Shown here: positions 1 to 8,884 of the stretch, in pieces
Position numbering within the stretch: the stretch's first letter is position 1
How the letters are laid out: the number at the start of each line of letters is the position of its first letter
Assembly: GCA_964564415.1 (NCBI GenBank)
Contig: CAZMAV010000002.1
Location: forward strand, 62,001-126,000
Direction of reading: 5' to 3'
DNA: 64,000 bases
From: JALEFZ01 sp964564415
GTDB taxonomy: Bacteria > Bacteroidota > Bacteroidia > J057
Translations under genes and position numbers: made by a program
The notes under the pieces: model-generated
Databases searched by the model: none
What the model was told of the DNA's origin: nothing
The model's input: the letters and a program-made list of their open reading frames with translations, nothing else

Positions 1-327
1 TTCAAGGGTAGCATTGTACATAGCGACCTGTTGGAGGGCGGCTTTGGTAATTTGTACTTCAGGCGCTTTACATTCGATAAGGATAAAAGGGACTCCATTT
101 CGATCAAACACCACCAAATCAAATCTCTTCCTAATTTTGTGATACTTGACCTCCTTTTCTACCCCGATCAATGCAGGGGAGATATTTTTTTCTTCAGTCA
201 AGTAGCAAATCAACTGCTGCCTTACGGCTTCTTCAGGCTGCCAAACCAACCATTTTTTTCTGATTTGATCCCAGATCCATGGCTTGTCATCTTCATATTT
301 TGTTCTTAGCTCGTACTTTGGCAACAT
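1..327 (-). CDS. HsdR N-terminal-like PD-(D/E)XK nuclease-fold protein (partial)
   Basis: Read on the minus strand from the ATG at 325-327, an open frame of 109 codons runs off the left edge of the window, so the C-terminus is missing. The N-terminal part contains WLVWQPEEAVRQQ, and around residues 70-87 it has D70 followed by the strand ILIECK (E85, K87), the D...ExK core of the PD-(D/E)XK fold. This resembles the stand-alone 'type I restriction enzyme R protein N-terminal domain' proteins common in Bacteroidota, which are usually about 150 aa and lack helicase domains. It need not be part of a restriction system, since no HsdM or HsdS is visible. Its start codon directly follows the TAA of the upstream minus-strand gene (328-837), so the two are probably co-transcribed. 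Family assignment is fairly sure; function is unknown. Confidence 0.8.
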   Translation of the reverse strand, partial: MLPKYELRTKYEDDKPWIWDQIRKKWLVWQPEEAVRQQLICYLTEEKNISPALIGVEKEVKYHKIRKRFDLVVFDRNGVPFILIECKAPEVQITKAALQQVAMYNATLE

Positions 328-837
328 TTATCGTGTGATCGAGACTAGATTTTCCCATTCTTCTTTTGGGATAGATTTATAAGAAGTTTCCACGATGCCG
401 TGTCTTCCCTGCACACCCAGTATTAATTCCTCCTGATCCAATTTTTTAATTCTATGGCGGTACTCATAGGTGAGCAAGGAGGAAGCCATTCTGTTTAATC
501 TCTTTTTATCTTGACCGTAAACCAAGGCAATGGCCGTTTGCTTTTTGTTTAATATCCAAATCCCTTTTTTGGACTGCTCTTTTGACCATTCGATAAAGGT
601 CCCATCTTCATTTATGGCAAGGTACTCCTGTCCTTCTACCTCCGCGAGTCTTTTATTACTTTTGTCAAAAGGATCTACAGTAGACTTCCACTTCCACTTT
701 CCGATTAGGTGTTTTTTCACATCATCAGGAAGCTTTGCCTGTCCAAATTGGATTCCTTTTCCTCCATTAGGAAAAAAGATAATGATCAAAGCGATCAGGC
801 CGGCAGCAATCAGGAAATATGTGAGGATTCTGCGCAT
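328..837 (-). CDS. small membrane-anchored protein, lipocalin-like
   Basis: This 169-aa protein starts with a short basic end and one hydrophobic segment (about residues 5-23), consistent with a signal anchor that places the rest outside the cytoplasm. The remainder has the short motif pattern of lipocalin-like/DUF proteins of Bacteroidota: a GKWKW strand near residue 47, then 'INEDGTFIEW' and 'KKGIWILN' strands. No catalytic motif is seen. The stop codon abuts the start of the HsdR-N-like gene, suggesting an operon. I do not recognise a specific function; the lipocalin-like assignment is an inference from strand pattern only. Confidence 0.75.
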   Translation of the reverse strand: MRRILTYFLIAAGLIALIIIFFPNGGKGIQFGQAKLPDDVKKHLIGKWKWKSTVDPFDKSNKRLAEVEGQEYLAINEDGTFIEWSKEQSKKGIWILNKKQTAIALVYGQDKKRLNRMASSLLTYEYRHRIKKLDQEELILGVQGRHGIVETSYKSIPKEEWENLVSITR

Positions 838-914
838 AAGTATGATTTTTTCTCTTTAAGATCGGAATTTACTCCTAACTTTACCTTTATTACGAAATAA
901 CAGACAAAAAGGGT

Positions 915-1220
915 ATGATTATTTTTAGCCAAACTATTTCATTGGACAAAGGAATCGAAAATGATTGGTTGGCCTGGATGCAAGACGTCCATATTCCTCA
1001 AGTTATGGCTACGAAGTTTTTTGAATCTCACAAGGTTTTAAAGCTTCTTGACCCTATTGTCGATGATCAAATGGTCACCTATAGCGTGCAGTATCATTGC
1101 CTCTCGGTAGCTATTTATAGAAAATTTGAGCGGAAACACGCCAAAAAATTTCACGACGCTCATCAAGAAAGATACGGAAATCGTTTCGTTTCATTCAAAA
1201 CCTTACTCGAACAGGTATAG
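915..1220 (+). CDS. DUF4286 family protein
   Basis: A 101-aa soluble protein beginning MIIFSQTISLDKGIENDWLA. The pattern of an N-terminal strand, the 'W..WM...HIP.VMATKFFESHKVLKLL' segment and a C-terminal 'FVSFKTLLEQV' is that of DUF4286, a small ferredoxin-like-fold family widespread in Bacteroidota with no known function. It is divergent from the minus-strand gene ending its N-terminus at 837, leaving a 77-bp shared upstream region. No signal peptide or membrane segment is seen. Family call is good; role unknown. Confidence 0.82.
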   Translation: MIIFSQTISLDKGIENDWLAWMQDVHIPQVMATKFFESHKVLKLLDPIVDDQMVTYSVQYHCLSVAIYRKFERKHAKKFHDAHQERYGNRFVSFKTLLEQV

Positions 1221-1335
1221 GTAGTGGCTGAGAAAGATTTGTCCTATTCAACTTATTTACGGTTCTTTTGAACTGGAGCGACAAATCAAGGACCGCATTT
1301 ACCTTCAGATTTTGAACCGCAGCACTTCATTTTGT

Positions 1336-3492
1336 ATGAATACTTGCCCGAGATGTCATCCGGTTTTTCTCACATGTTGGTGGATGGCTTTTTTTATCCT
1401 AATTTTTCCAGAGCTATCTCCAGGGCAAAGTCAATTTCAATATGAGCCTCTTTTTTCAACAGGTAAAATTCCAGAGGATTTCCTCCTTCCATACCCGAAT
1501 AAATTCAGAAAAAAAATATCAAGCCTTCCGAAGATAGGTAAAGAGAAAGAGAAGCTAAGAGAAGAATTCTTTCAAGAATCCTTGTATCACATGGATCAGC
1601 TACTGCACAGCGGAAAAATTCTGTTTAATGATCCTATAAGCAAATACGTCGAAGAGGTAGCTGATATCCTGCTAGCCAAAAATCCTGAAATCAGAAAGAA
1701 ATTACGGTTTTACACCGTCAGGTCATCTAGTGTAAACGCTTTTACCTCTAATGAGGGTATAATCCTCATCAACCTGGGGCTACTCGCGACACTGGAAAAC
1801 GAAGCTCAGCTTGCATATATTCTTTCCCATGAAATCACTCATTTTGTCGATCAGCATCCTCTGGATATCTATCTAAACAATCAGGAAATTTATACCAGGA
1901 CTCAATCGTCAGATTTTCAATACCAGGCTTATCAGCGTGCCATCACCGAAACCAATACATATTCCAAAGAGAAGGAAGAAGAAGCTGATCTCAAGGGCCT
2001 GAATATTTATACAAAATCCAATTATTCACTATGGGCAGCCGTAGAGGTTTTCGATATTTTAAGAAATTCTGCTGAACCCTTTGCTCAAGCAGACTTCCAT
2101 CCCTCATTATTTGACATCCCTTATCTAAAGCTTCCAGACTCCATTTTTTTCGATAGCCGTCCTAATTTAAATGAAATCAACAGCCAGAAAATTTTTAGAC
2201 AGCAGACGCATCCCAATCCCAAGCGAAGGCAGATTTTGGTCAGGCGCAAGGTCAGAAAGATGAATCATGAAGGAAGGAAAAAATTTATTCTATCACCTGA
2301 CCGGTTTTACAAACTTCAACGGCGATGTAGATTCGAAATGGTAAGGCAGTATATGTTGGAGAAACAATTCGAGCGAGGCATATACTCCGCTTTTACCCTT
2401 CTCGAAAAATATCCAGAATCCCCCTTTCTAACAAAAGAAATAGGATTTGCCCTCTATGGATTGGCAAATTATGCCAATTATGGGCGATTTTGGGATGTCC
2501 ACCTTGATTTTGAGGAAAAAAATGCCCCTGAGAATCGTCTGTACTACTTCTTTAGTGGGCTAATGGACGAAGAGCTAAATCTCATGGCTATTTTATACAA
2601 CTGGAATCTACTTAAAAATCAGCCAAGCAGGCGTACTGAAAAATGTCTTCAAGCCCTTATCCACCAATTTGGAAAGGCCTTCTACTCCAAAGGATATTTT
2701 CTTAAAGTGGATGAAAAAAAATCACTATCACTTTTTAAAGATGGATTGGAAAAAGTAATGGAAGAAAAAGAGTTCAAAAACTTTTTCACCAAAGCATTGA
2801 AAAGAGACCCCTACATTCAATCAATTAAAAATTATGGAAATTCCACAAATGAATTTTTGGATCCTAAAAAACAGAAGCTACAAGGATATAAGTTTGGTAT
2901 CGATCAGGTAGTTTTTCTTGATCCTTTTTTTCAGCATTATGACGATCGGAAAGAAGTGAAAATGGATTACTTCAAATCCGAAGACTCAAAAAAAAAGCTA
3001 CTAAGCCTTATCAATACCTATTCTGACAATTTTGGTATCGAAACCAAGGTAATTTCTCCTACCTCATTTGATGAAAATCAAGTTTCGACCTTCAACGACA
3101 TGAGTCTATTCAAGTTGTGGATTACAGAAAAGGGACAACATGAAAGGATGAACTGGGTGGGTCTGTATTATGATGATATTCTATACCTCCAGGAAAAATA
3201 TAATACTCCTTATGTAGTTTCATTGGGAGGAATAGGCATAAAACAAGACCGAAAAAGTAAAACCTTAACCCTGGGCGCGGGATTTTTATTCCCTCCAATT
3301 TTACCTTACAGCTTATTTTATACTTTTACGCCTCAGCAGGATTTTCTTTTATATGCAATTATATATGATATCCAGAGTGATTCTTCCAATTCAGTCCTTT
3401 CGAAAAGAATTCGCATGAAAGCAAGTGAAAGTGTGTTAAATTCACAGGTATACGATTTCTTTCTTCAACTCCACCTCAAATCCGGAGAGTAA
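1336..3492 (+). CDS. M48-type zinc metalloprotease with long C-terminal region
   Basis: The frame is open from a TTG at 1312, but I place the start at the ATG at 1336, or possibly at a later Met at 1384 that gives a cleaner signal sequence (MAFFILIFPELSPGQS). The zinc site HEITH lies at about residues 165-169 with the second-helix ligand in 'EEADLKGL' near 215-218, the M48/Ste24-HtpX signature. An N-terminal signal sequence points to export, unlike the multi-spanning HtpX proteases, so it resembles periplasmic BepA/LoiP-type proteins. Roughly 450 residues after the protease domain match nothing I recognise. BepA carries TPRs there, and a 'Y.LEKQFERGIYSAFTLLEKYPESPFL' stretch is TPR-like. The downstream spermidine-synthase-like gene starts 2 bp after the stop, so the two are an operon. 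Confidence 0.85.
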   Translation: MNTCPRCHPVFLTCWWMAFFILIFPELSPGQSQFQYEPLFSTGKIPEDFLLPYPNKFRKKISSLPKIGKEKEKLREEFFQESLYHMDQLLHSGKILFNDPISKYVEEVADILLAKNPEIRKKLRFYTVRSSSVNAFTSNEGIILINLGLLATLENEAQLAYILSHEITHFVDQHPLDIYLNNQEIYTRTQSSDFQYQAYQRAITETNTYSKEKEEEADLKGLNIYTKSNYSLWAAVEVFDILRNSAEPFAQADFHPSLFDIPYLKLPDSIFFDSRPNLNEINSQKIFRQQTHPNPKRRQILVRRKVRKMNHEGRKKFILSPDRFYKLQRRCRFEMVRQYMLEKQFERGIYSAFTLLEKYPESPFLTKEIGFALYGLANYANYGRFWDVHLDFEEKNAPENRLYYFFSGLMDEELNLMAILYNWNLLKNQPSRRTEKCLQALIHQFGKAFYSKGYFLKVDEKKSLSLFKDGLEKVMEEKEFKNFFTKALKRDPYIQSIKNYGNSTNEFLDPKKQKLQGYKFGIDQVVFLDPFFQHYDDRKEVKMDYFKSEDSKKKLLSLINTYSDNFGIETKVISPTSFDENQVSTFNDMSLFKLWITEKGQHERMNWVGLYYDDILYLQEKYNTPYVVSLGGIGIKQDRKSKTLTLGAGFLFPPILPYSLFYTFTPQQDFLLYAIIYDIQSDSSNSVLSKRIRMKASESVLNSQVYDFFLQLHLKSGE

Positions 3493-3494
3493 AT

Positions 3495-5087
3495 ATGCCA
3501 CCTGGAAGAGCAGCAATAGCCAGTGAAACGAAGTACCGTTCACCAATTTTATTGATTTCAGTCTTTGTTATTGCGATTTGCGGGATTCTGTATGAATTGC
3601 TGATTAGTACCATTGCAAGTTACTTTCAGGGATCGAGCATTTTACATTTTTCTGTTATCATTGGTCTTTTCCTATCCTTTATGGGAGTGGGATCTTATCT
3701 TTCGAGGTTTTTCAAGAAAGATCTTTTGGATTGGTTTGTGCGATTCGAAATCATACTTGGTCTTCTTGGTGGGGTCTCTACCCTAATTTTATATTTTGCA
3801 TTTTCCCAAACTCCATATTTTTATGGAGCCACCTTTGTATTGATTGGAATACTAGGCAGTATTATTGGACTTGAGATTCCATTGTTGACCCGTATTGTCA
3901 GGGAATATGAAAGCTTACGCCAGGCCGTCTCGGACGTACTCTCTTATGATTATTTTGGAGCTCTGATCGCTTCCCTGATTTTTCCCCTAATATTGCTTCC
4001 CAAGCTTGGCACCATGAAAACAGCCTTTGTGGTAGGAATGCTCAATATCCTAGTGGCTATCATGAACGCCTGGGTTTTTCGAAAAGAATTAAAGCGATTT
4101 TCCCTACTTTTTATTTCTGCTTGTATCATTTTTGGAGGCCTTATTCTAGGTTTGATTACCTCCTTCCAATTGGTGAGCTTCTTTGATCAAAGCCTTTACC
4201 GTGATCCGGTTTTGCTCTCCAAACAGACTGCCTATCAAAAGCTCGTAGTCACCCAATGGAATAAAGATACAAGGCTTTTTATCAACGGAAATCTACAATT
4301 TTCTTCCCGAGATGAGTATCGCTACCACGAACCCTTAGTTCATATTCCTATGAGACTAAGTTCGAATATGGAAAATGTCCTCGTACTTGGGGGAGGAGAT
4401 GGCCTGGTAGCCAGAGAGGTATTGAAATATGAGGAAGTTTCATCTCTTACACTGGTGGACCTGGATCCTGAAATGACAAGATTGGGAAAGGAACATCCAC
4501 TTTTCCAGCGTCTGAATAAAAACTCAATGGCTGACCCGAGGGTAAAAATTGTAAATGCGGATGCCTATAAATTTCTGGAAAATAGTTCTGATTTTTATTC
4601 GGTCATCATCATTGACCTTCCAGATCCACATGAGACAAGCCTTGGCAAGCTTTATAGTCAGTCCTTTTATCGAATCGCCAAAAAGCGACTTGCCATGGGA
4701 GGATGTATAGTTACACAAAGTACTTCCCCCTACTTTGCCCCTAAAGCTTTTTGGTGCATACACGAAACACTAAAAGAGGTATTTCCATATACCATTCCCT
4801 ATCGAAGCTTTGTTCCAGCTTTTGGAGAGTGGGGTTTTAACCTCGCCATTCACTACCCACAAACCGACAGTCTACCAAACCTCGATCCAGAGGATTATAT
4901 TCCAAAAATTACAAATGATTTGAACCTCTCTGATTCAGAGCTGGAACTCAAGTATCTTGACGAAGGTATGTTACCTGGTTTATTTTACTTTGACGGAGAT
5001 ACCCGAAAGCAAAAGGTCAAAGCCAATAAGCTTGATAATCAAGTACTTATTCAATACTATGAGAGCAGTTGGAACAACTGGAGGTAA
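3495..5087 (+). CDS. membrane-embedded spermidine synthase-like aminopropyltransferase
   Basis: A 530-aa protein with about seven N-terminal membrane segments (residues ~15-228) fused to a spermidine-synthase-type SAM/decarboxy-SAM binding domain. The nucleotide-binding loop GGGDG is at residues 299-303, followed by the acidic strand end 'LVDLDPEM'. The motif 'IIIDLPDP' aligns with the catalytic D(x)xDP loop of SpeE. The membrane-SpeE fusion is a known family whose substrate is not firmly established; polyamine transfer is the family prediction, not proven. The start overlaps an AGGAG-like region in the tail of the M48 gene and the two are only 2 bp apart. It converges on miaE with a 12-bp gap. 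Confidence 0.85.
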   Translation: MPPGRAAIASETKYRSPILLISVFVIAICGILYELLISTIASYFQGSSILHFSVIIGLFLSFMGVGSYLSRFFKKDLLDWFVRFEIILGLLGGVSTLILYFAFSQTPYFYGATFVLIGILGSIIGLEIPLLTRIVREYESLRQAVSDVLSYDYFGALIASLIFPLILLPKLGTMKTAFVVGMLNILVAIMNAWVFRKELKRFSLLFISACIIFGGLILGLITSFQLVSFFDQSLYRDPVLLSKQTAYQKLVVTQWNKDTRLFINGNLQFSSRDEYRYHEPLVHIPMRLSSNMENVLVLGGGDGLVAREVLKYEEVSSLTLVDLDPEMTRLGKEHPLFQRLNKNSMADPRVKIVNADAYKFLENSSDFYSVIIIDLPDPHETSLGKLYSQSFYRIAKKRLAMGGCIVTQSTSPYFAPKAFWCIHETLKEVFPYTIPYRSFVPAFGEWGFNLAIHYPQTDSLPNLDPEDYIPKITNDLNLSDSELELKYLDEGMLPGLFYFDGDTRKQKVKANKLDNQVLIQYYESSWNNWR

Positions 5088-5099
5088 AACAAAGTTCAC

Positions 5100-5693
5100 C
5101 TAGCCGTGAATTCTTTCTGATTTTCCGTATCGTGAAATAACCTCAGATTCAAACTCAAGAAACTCAGCCCATCGCTGCTCCACATTTATGTTTGGGCACA
5201 ACTCCCTAGCTAGTTTGATGAACATGGTATAGTGCCTCGCCTCAGAGATCATTAGTTTGTGATAAAATGTTGCTAAGTCTTGATCCCCAATGTTTTCAGA
5301 TAATACCTTGAATCTTTCACAGCTACGAGCTTCGATCATGGCGGAAAATAGAAGTTTGTCAGCCAGAGATTCCTCTCTGGATTTTCCCTTCACCTTGATG
5401 AATTTTACCAATTCGTTTACGTAAGAGTCCTTTCTTTCTTTACCCAACTCAAGTCCTCTTTTCTGGATTTCTCTAAAAACCATCCTAAAATGTCCCATCT
5501 CCTCCTGGGCAAGATCAGACATTTTTTCTACCAGATCTGGAAATTCAGGATACTGGACTATCAAAGAGATAGCCGATGAGGCTGCCTTTTGCTCACAGTA
5601 TGCATGATCAGTGAGAATCTCTTGTAGATCTCCCTCTACGACATGCTTGACCCATAAGGGATCGGTAGCCATTTTTAATTTTAGTACGCTCAT
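5100..5693 (-). CDS. miaE: tRNA-(ms2io6A)-hydroxylase-type diiron enzyme
   Basis: This 197-aa helical protein matches MiaE, the diiron monooxygenase that hydroxylates the isopentenyl group of modified A37 in tRNA. Visible candidate iron ligands are E34, the EEMGH motif (E64/E65, H68), E121 in 'EARSCERF', and E151/H154 in 'SEARHYTMF', in the ferritin-like four-helix order expected. Length agrees with the family (about 190-200 aa). No signal peptide. It is transcribed toward the spermidine-synthase-like gene. The enzyme needs MiaA/MiaB products; those genes are not in this window. Confidence 0.9.
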   Translation of the reverse strand: MSVLKLKMATDPLWVKHVVEGDLQEILTDHAYCEQKAASSAISLIVQYPEFPDLVEKMSDLAQEEMGHFRMVFREIQKRGLELGKERKDSYVNELVKFIKVKGKSREESLADKLLFSAMIEARSCERFKVLSENIGDQDLATFYHKLMISEARHYTMFIKLARELCPNINVEQRWAEFLEFESEVISRYGKSERIHG

Positions 5694-5817
5694 CTGTTCT
5701 CGATTTCAAAGTAAAGATAGGGCTTTCCTGGCTCAAAATAATGAGACTGCCAGAATTGTTTGAAGAAATCATCCTCTCACGCTCATTATATTTTTTAATG
5801 ATTGTTCGCTACCACAG

Positions 5818-6250
5818 CTAGGGTTTCCAATGATGGCTTACAGGGGCACTCTCCAGAGGGTCAAACAAGGGTTCTTTGAAGTAGGGTCGGTTTTGTTTGT
5901 AACAAAATTCATTGAAATAGTTTTGCAGATATGTATCACTCATCCTATGGTAAATTCCTAAGAACCATCTCTTTGCGTTTGAAATCATGACATGAATCCA
6001 AAGAGGTAGCTTGTGTGCCGAAATCTGTAATTGAGTCAAATGGTAAGGAGTAGGTTTGGGCTCCATCAGTGATCCCTTCGGCCTCTCTATCAATCTGGGC
6101 CTTGGTTTCCATATCAACAGTCCCCGCTTCTCAATCAGGAATGACAATCATGCGCTCGATGCCCACATTTTTTACCAACTACACCCAAACGCCCTCGATG
6201 AGATTTTCAGTGAGATCGACAGCTCGATTTATCTGGGAAGTTTTCGACAA
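5818..6250 (-). pseudogene. decayed IS1595/ISXO2-type transposase fragment
   Basis: The minus-strand frame ending at 5818 encodes 'HVMISNAKRWFLGIYHRMSD' followed by 'YLQNYFNEFCYKQNRPYF', the conserved C-terminal block of ISXO2-like DDE transposases of the IS1595 family. Upstream homology continues in a different frame: 'MIVIPD', then after an in-frame stop 'ETKAQIDREAEGITDGAQTY', which is the strand leading to the TDG motif. At least one frameshift near 6040-6080 and one stop codon therefore break the gene, and the N-terminal zinc-ribbon and first DDE residues are missing. I see no inverted repeats at the edges. The 5' limit is approximate. Confidence 0.75.
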
Positions 6251-6357
6251 AATCTATTACGTTCATTGGCCTTGTTTATACTCAATTGTACGGATAGGGA
6301 TAATTATTTATTTTTTTATATTGTTAGTATTATGCATGCATCATAAATTCCTAAAAA

Positions 6358-7152
6358 ATGACAGAAGTACAACAGGAAAGTAAAGTTCTGGTCCAAGAGG
6401 AAGCTGGGATAAAAACGATCACCCTCAACAATCCTAAACGAAAAAATGCCCTCAGCAATGACATGGCAGTCATGCTTAAAGAGGAAGTCCTAAAAAGTAA
6501 AGATGACGATTCTAGGGTAATCATCTTGACAGGCTCAGGTCCAGATTTTTGTGCCGGTGCGGATTTGGATCCAAGGGTAGTAAGTGAAAAAAACTTCAGC
6601 GTCACGGATTTTTTGCGTGATACCTATAATGTCATGGTCAAAGCCATGCGAGAAATGGATAAGATATTCATCGCAAAAATCCGTGGGAACTGTGTCGGAG
6701 CTTCTTTCAACTTCGCTCTTGCTTGTGATTTACTTTATGCATCTGAAACTTCTCGTTTTAATCAGATTTTTACCCGTATCGGTCTTTCAAGTGATGGAGG
6801 AGGAGCTTTCTTCATGCCAGAAAAAGTAGGTTACCATAAGGCCTTTGAACTGATGGCCCTCAACCAAATGATCTCTGCCAGGGAAGCTTTAAAACTCAAT
6901 CTTGTCAACAAGGTCCTACCTGATTCAGAATTGGATAATTTTGTAGAAAAGATAACCAGGTCGATCAACGAAGGGCCATTTATTGCCATCCGAAATACAA
7001 AGCGGAATCTTCACGCTGGTATTCACCAGGGCCTTGAAGCCGGGCTGGAAAGAGAGGCAGTCAACCAGGGAGAAAATTTCATGACGGCAGACTTTTTTGA
7101 AGGAATAGCTGCATTTCTCCAAAAACGAGAAGCAAAATTTAAAGGAAAGTAG
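6358..7152 (+). CDS. enoyl-CoA hydratase/isomerase (crotonase) family protein
   Basis: A 264-aa crotonase-fold protein. The oxyanion-hole segments are FCAGADL (A66) and GNCVGAS (G114), and the 'GLSSDGGGAFFMP' loop (D146) matches PaaG-like 1,2-enoyl-CoA isomerases/hydratases, where a single acid in this loop does the chemistry; the second hydratase Glu is not evident. Length and C-terminal helices are typical. Predicted to act on acyl-CoA thioesters in the cytoplasm. It is an isolated gene, convergent with yicC (1-bp gap), with no beta-oxidation or phenylacetate genes nearby, so substrate cannot be named. The upstream 100 bp is AT-rich next to the transposase relic. Confidence 0.88.
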   Translation: MTEVQQESKVLVQEEAGIKTITLNNPKRKNALSNDMAVMLKEEVLKSKDDDSRVIILTGSGPDFCAGADLDPRVVSEKNFSVTDFLRDTYNVMVKAMREMDKIFIAKIRGNCVGASFNFALACDLLYASETSRFNQIFTRIGLSSDGGGAFFMPEKVGYHKAFELMALNQMISAREALKLNLVNKVLPDSELDNFVEKITRSINEGPFIAIRNTKRNLHAGIHQGLEAGLEREAVNQGENFMTADFFEGIAAFLQKREAKFKGK

Positions 7153-7153
7153 G

Positions 7154-8029
7154 TTAGACTATGTTCAAGACCTGCTCCTTTATCTTCTCTAGTTCATCCT
7201 TCATCCTTACTACACGGCGCTGGATATTGGCATCGTTTGCCTTTGAGCCGATGGTGTTGATTTCTCTGCCCATTTCCTGACTTAGAAATTGAAGTTGCTT
7301 ACCATTACTTTCATCAGAATTTCTGAGTTCCTCAAAGTAGGTAAGGTGCTGAGCCAAGCGAACGATTTCTTCATTAATGTCAAATTTTTCCATATAAAAG
7401 ATCAGTTCCTGCTCAAAGCGATTAGGATCTGCTTCTACCTTATGGCGAATTTCTTCAAGAGACTGCTCAATCCGGCTTCTCACATTTTCCAGCCTCTTCG
7501 GAGCTAATTTTTTGATCTCCTCAAGATTTTCATGGAGAGCCTGAATCCTTTGCTCCAAATCTCTTTCCAAAGCTTTTCCCTCTTCCTTTCGACTATTGAT
7601 TAATTCTTCTGCAGCCAATCGTGAAGCTTTCTCTATTAATTCCCATTCTTCAGGGTCGGCCTGCTCTAGTTCGGTAGGCACTACTTCCGGCATGGAAAGT
7701 AACAGTTCCATGTCAACCTGAGCGGGTATTTCGAGATATTCAGCCAATTCTACTAATTCGCTGTGATACTTTTTTACCAGGGCTTTGTTAATATTAAGTG
7801 TCCGTTTATCCCCGCTCAGCACATCGACATTCAGGAGCATGGTGATTTTTCCTCTGGAAAGGTTTTCAGTCAATCCAATTCGGAGCTTATGCTCGTACTT
7901 CATATACACTCGGGGGAGCTTTAGCTGAAATTCAAGATATTTGCTGTTCAAGGATTTTAGCTCTACCGTTACGGTGAAGTTAGGAGAAGAAGAAGTAGCC
8001 GAGCCATAGCCGGTCATGGATTGAATCAT
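7154..8029 (-). CDS. YicC family endoribonuclease
   Basis: 291 aa beginning MIQSMTGYGSAT, the diagnostic YicC N-terminus. The N-terminal YicC domain covers about residues 1-155 ('VELKSLNSKYLEFQLKLP'), then a coiled-coil hairpin (~170-215), then the DUF1732 C-terminal domain with 'QFLSQEMGREINTIGSKAND'. YicC proteins are reported as endoribonucleases acting on small RNAs and mRNAs in E. coli; activity here is inferred from homology. In many genomes yicC precedes gmk; that gene is not adjacent here. Divergent from the MBL-fold gene with a 123-bp gap. Confidence 0.92.
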   Translation of the reverse strand: MIQSMTGYGSATSSSPNFTVTVELKSLNSKYLEFQLKLPRVYMKYEHKLRIGLTENLSRGKITMLLNVDVLSGDKRTLNINKALVKKYHSELVELAEYLEIPAQVDMELLLSMPEVVPTELEQADPEEWELIEKASRLAAEELINSRKEEGKALERDLEQRIQALHENLEEIKKLAPKRLENVRSRIEQSLEEIRHKVEADPNRFEQELIFYMEKFDINEEIVRLAQHLTYFEELRNSDESNGKQLQFLSQEMGREINTIGSKANDANIQRRVVRMKDELEKIKEQVLNIV

Positions 8030-8152
8030 AATCGAAAAGCCTTTCTTTTTTACAAAGCATGAAAATTTACAAATTTTAATTGTAACTTACTTTCAAATCA
8101 TGAAAATGTCCACACTTAAGGTTCGGTGTACCCACCCAACTATCTTTCGGAT

Positions 8153-8845
8153 ATGATAGTAAAATTTCTCGGTACAGGAGGAGCATTTGATTTTGATGCT
8201 GGAAATTCTTCAGCATGCATTACAATTAACGATAAGAAAATTCTTTTGGACTGCGGGCACACGGTGTACCCCATGCTCAGGCAGAATTCTTTGGTAGATG
8301 ACCTCGATTATATCATAATTACTCATTTTCATGATGACCATGTTGGAAGCCTTTGCACGACTATCCTCCATCATTCCTTCTATATGCACAGCCCTAAAAA
8401 GACCAGGATCATTTATCCTGATGAATCTTTTAGGCATAACCTAAACAGATTTCTGAGTTATGGACTCGGTAATGTTGAGGAGTTTGTAGAATTTACTTCC
8501 ATTTCTGATATACCTGAAATTTGTGCAATCAACACATTTGGTCTTCATGTGAAAAACATGCAGAGCTACGGGTATATTTTTGAGGATGAAGAAGAAATCG
8601 TAGCCATTTCAGGAGATCTGGGTGATCCAGATATTATTTTTTCCTGTCTGGAAGGTAAGCAAAAGAATATCCGAATATTCCATGAAATGAGCTTTGATAC
8701 CGCAGACGAAGTTCATTCGTATTACAAAGACCTAGCCCCCTATCTCGATAAGTTTGAGATTTATGGTTACCATGTAAATCCCGCTTCCAACCCCCGAGAC
8801 AATAAGATTCCCTTGGTAGCTCATCAACCAGATCTCCTGATGTAA
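8153..8845 (+). CDS. MBL-fold metallo-hydrolase
   Basis: The frame is open from a GTG at 8126, but the ATG at 8153 (MIVKFLGTGGAFDF) gives the canonical first beta strand and is chosen as start, giving 230 aa. The zinc motif THFHDDH (H58, H60, D62, H63) is followed by a GDLGDP segment and a late 'YHVNP' histidine, the order of metallo-beta-lactamase-fold hydrolases. The start resembles RNase Z-like and phosphodiesterase-like members (strand, then GTGG), but no tRNase Z exosite arm is evident. Cytoplasmic, with no signal peptide. It lies 39 bp upstream of mqnD and may share its transcript. Confidence 0.83.
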   Translation: MIVKFLGTGGAFDFDAGNSSACITINDKKILLDCGHTVYPMLRQNSLVDDLDYIIITHFHDDHVGSLCTTILHHSFYMHSPKKTRIIYPDESFRHNLNRFLSYGLGNVEEFVEFTSISDIPEICAINTFGLHVKNMQSYGYIFEDEEEIVAISGDLGDPDIIFSCLEGKQKNIRIFHEMSFDTADEVHSYYKDLAPYLDKFEIYGYHVNPASNPRDNKIPLVAHQPDLLM

Positions 8846-8884
8846 GGGAACTTTTTTCTGTTCTTCTCGTTTTTTCAATAAAAA

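Noticed and set aside
6056..6383. Plus-strand frames across the transposase relic
   Set aside because: The recognisable protein similarity is on the minus strand, and these frames show no family features.
8126..8152. GTG start nine codons before the MBL-fold start
   Set aside because: The ATG at 8153 begins exactly at the conserved first strand; the extra residues show no conservation signal.
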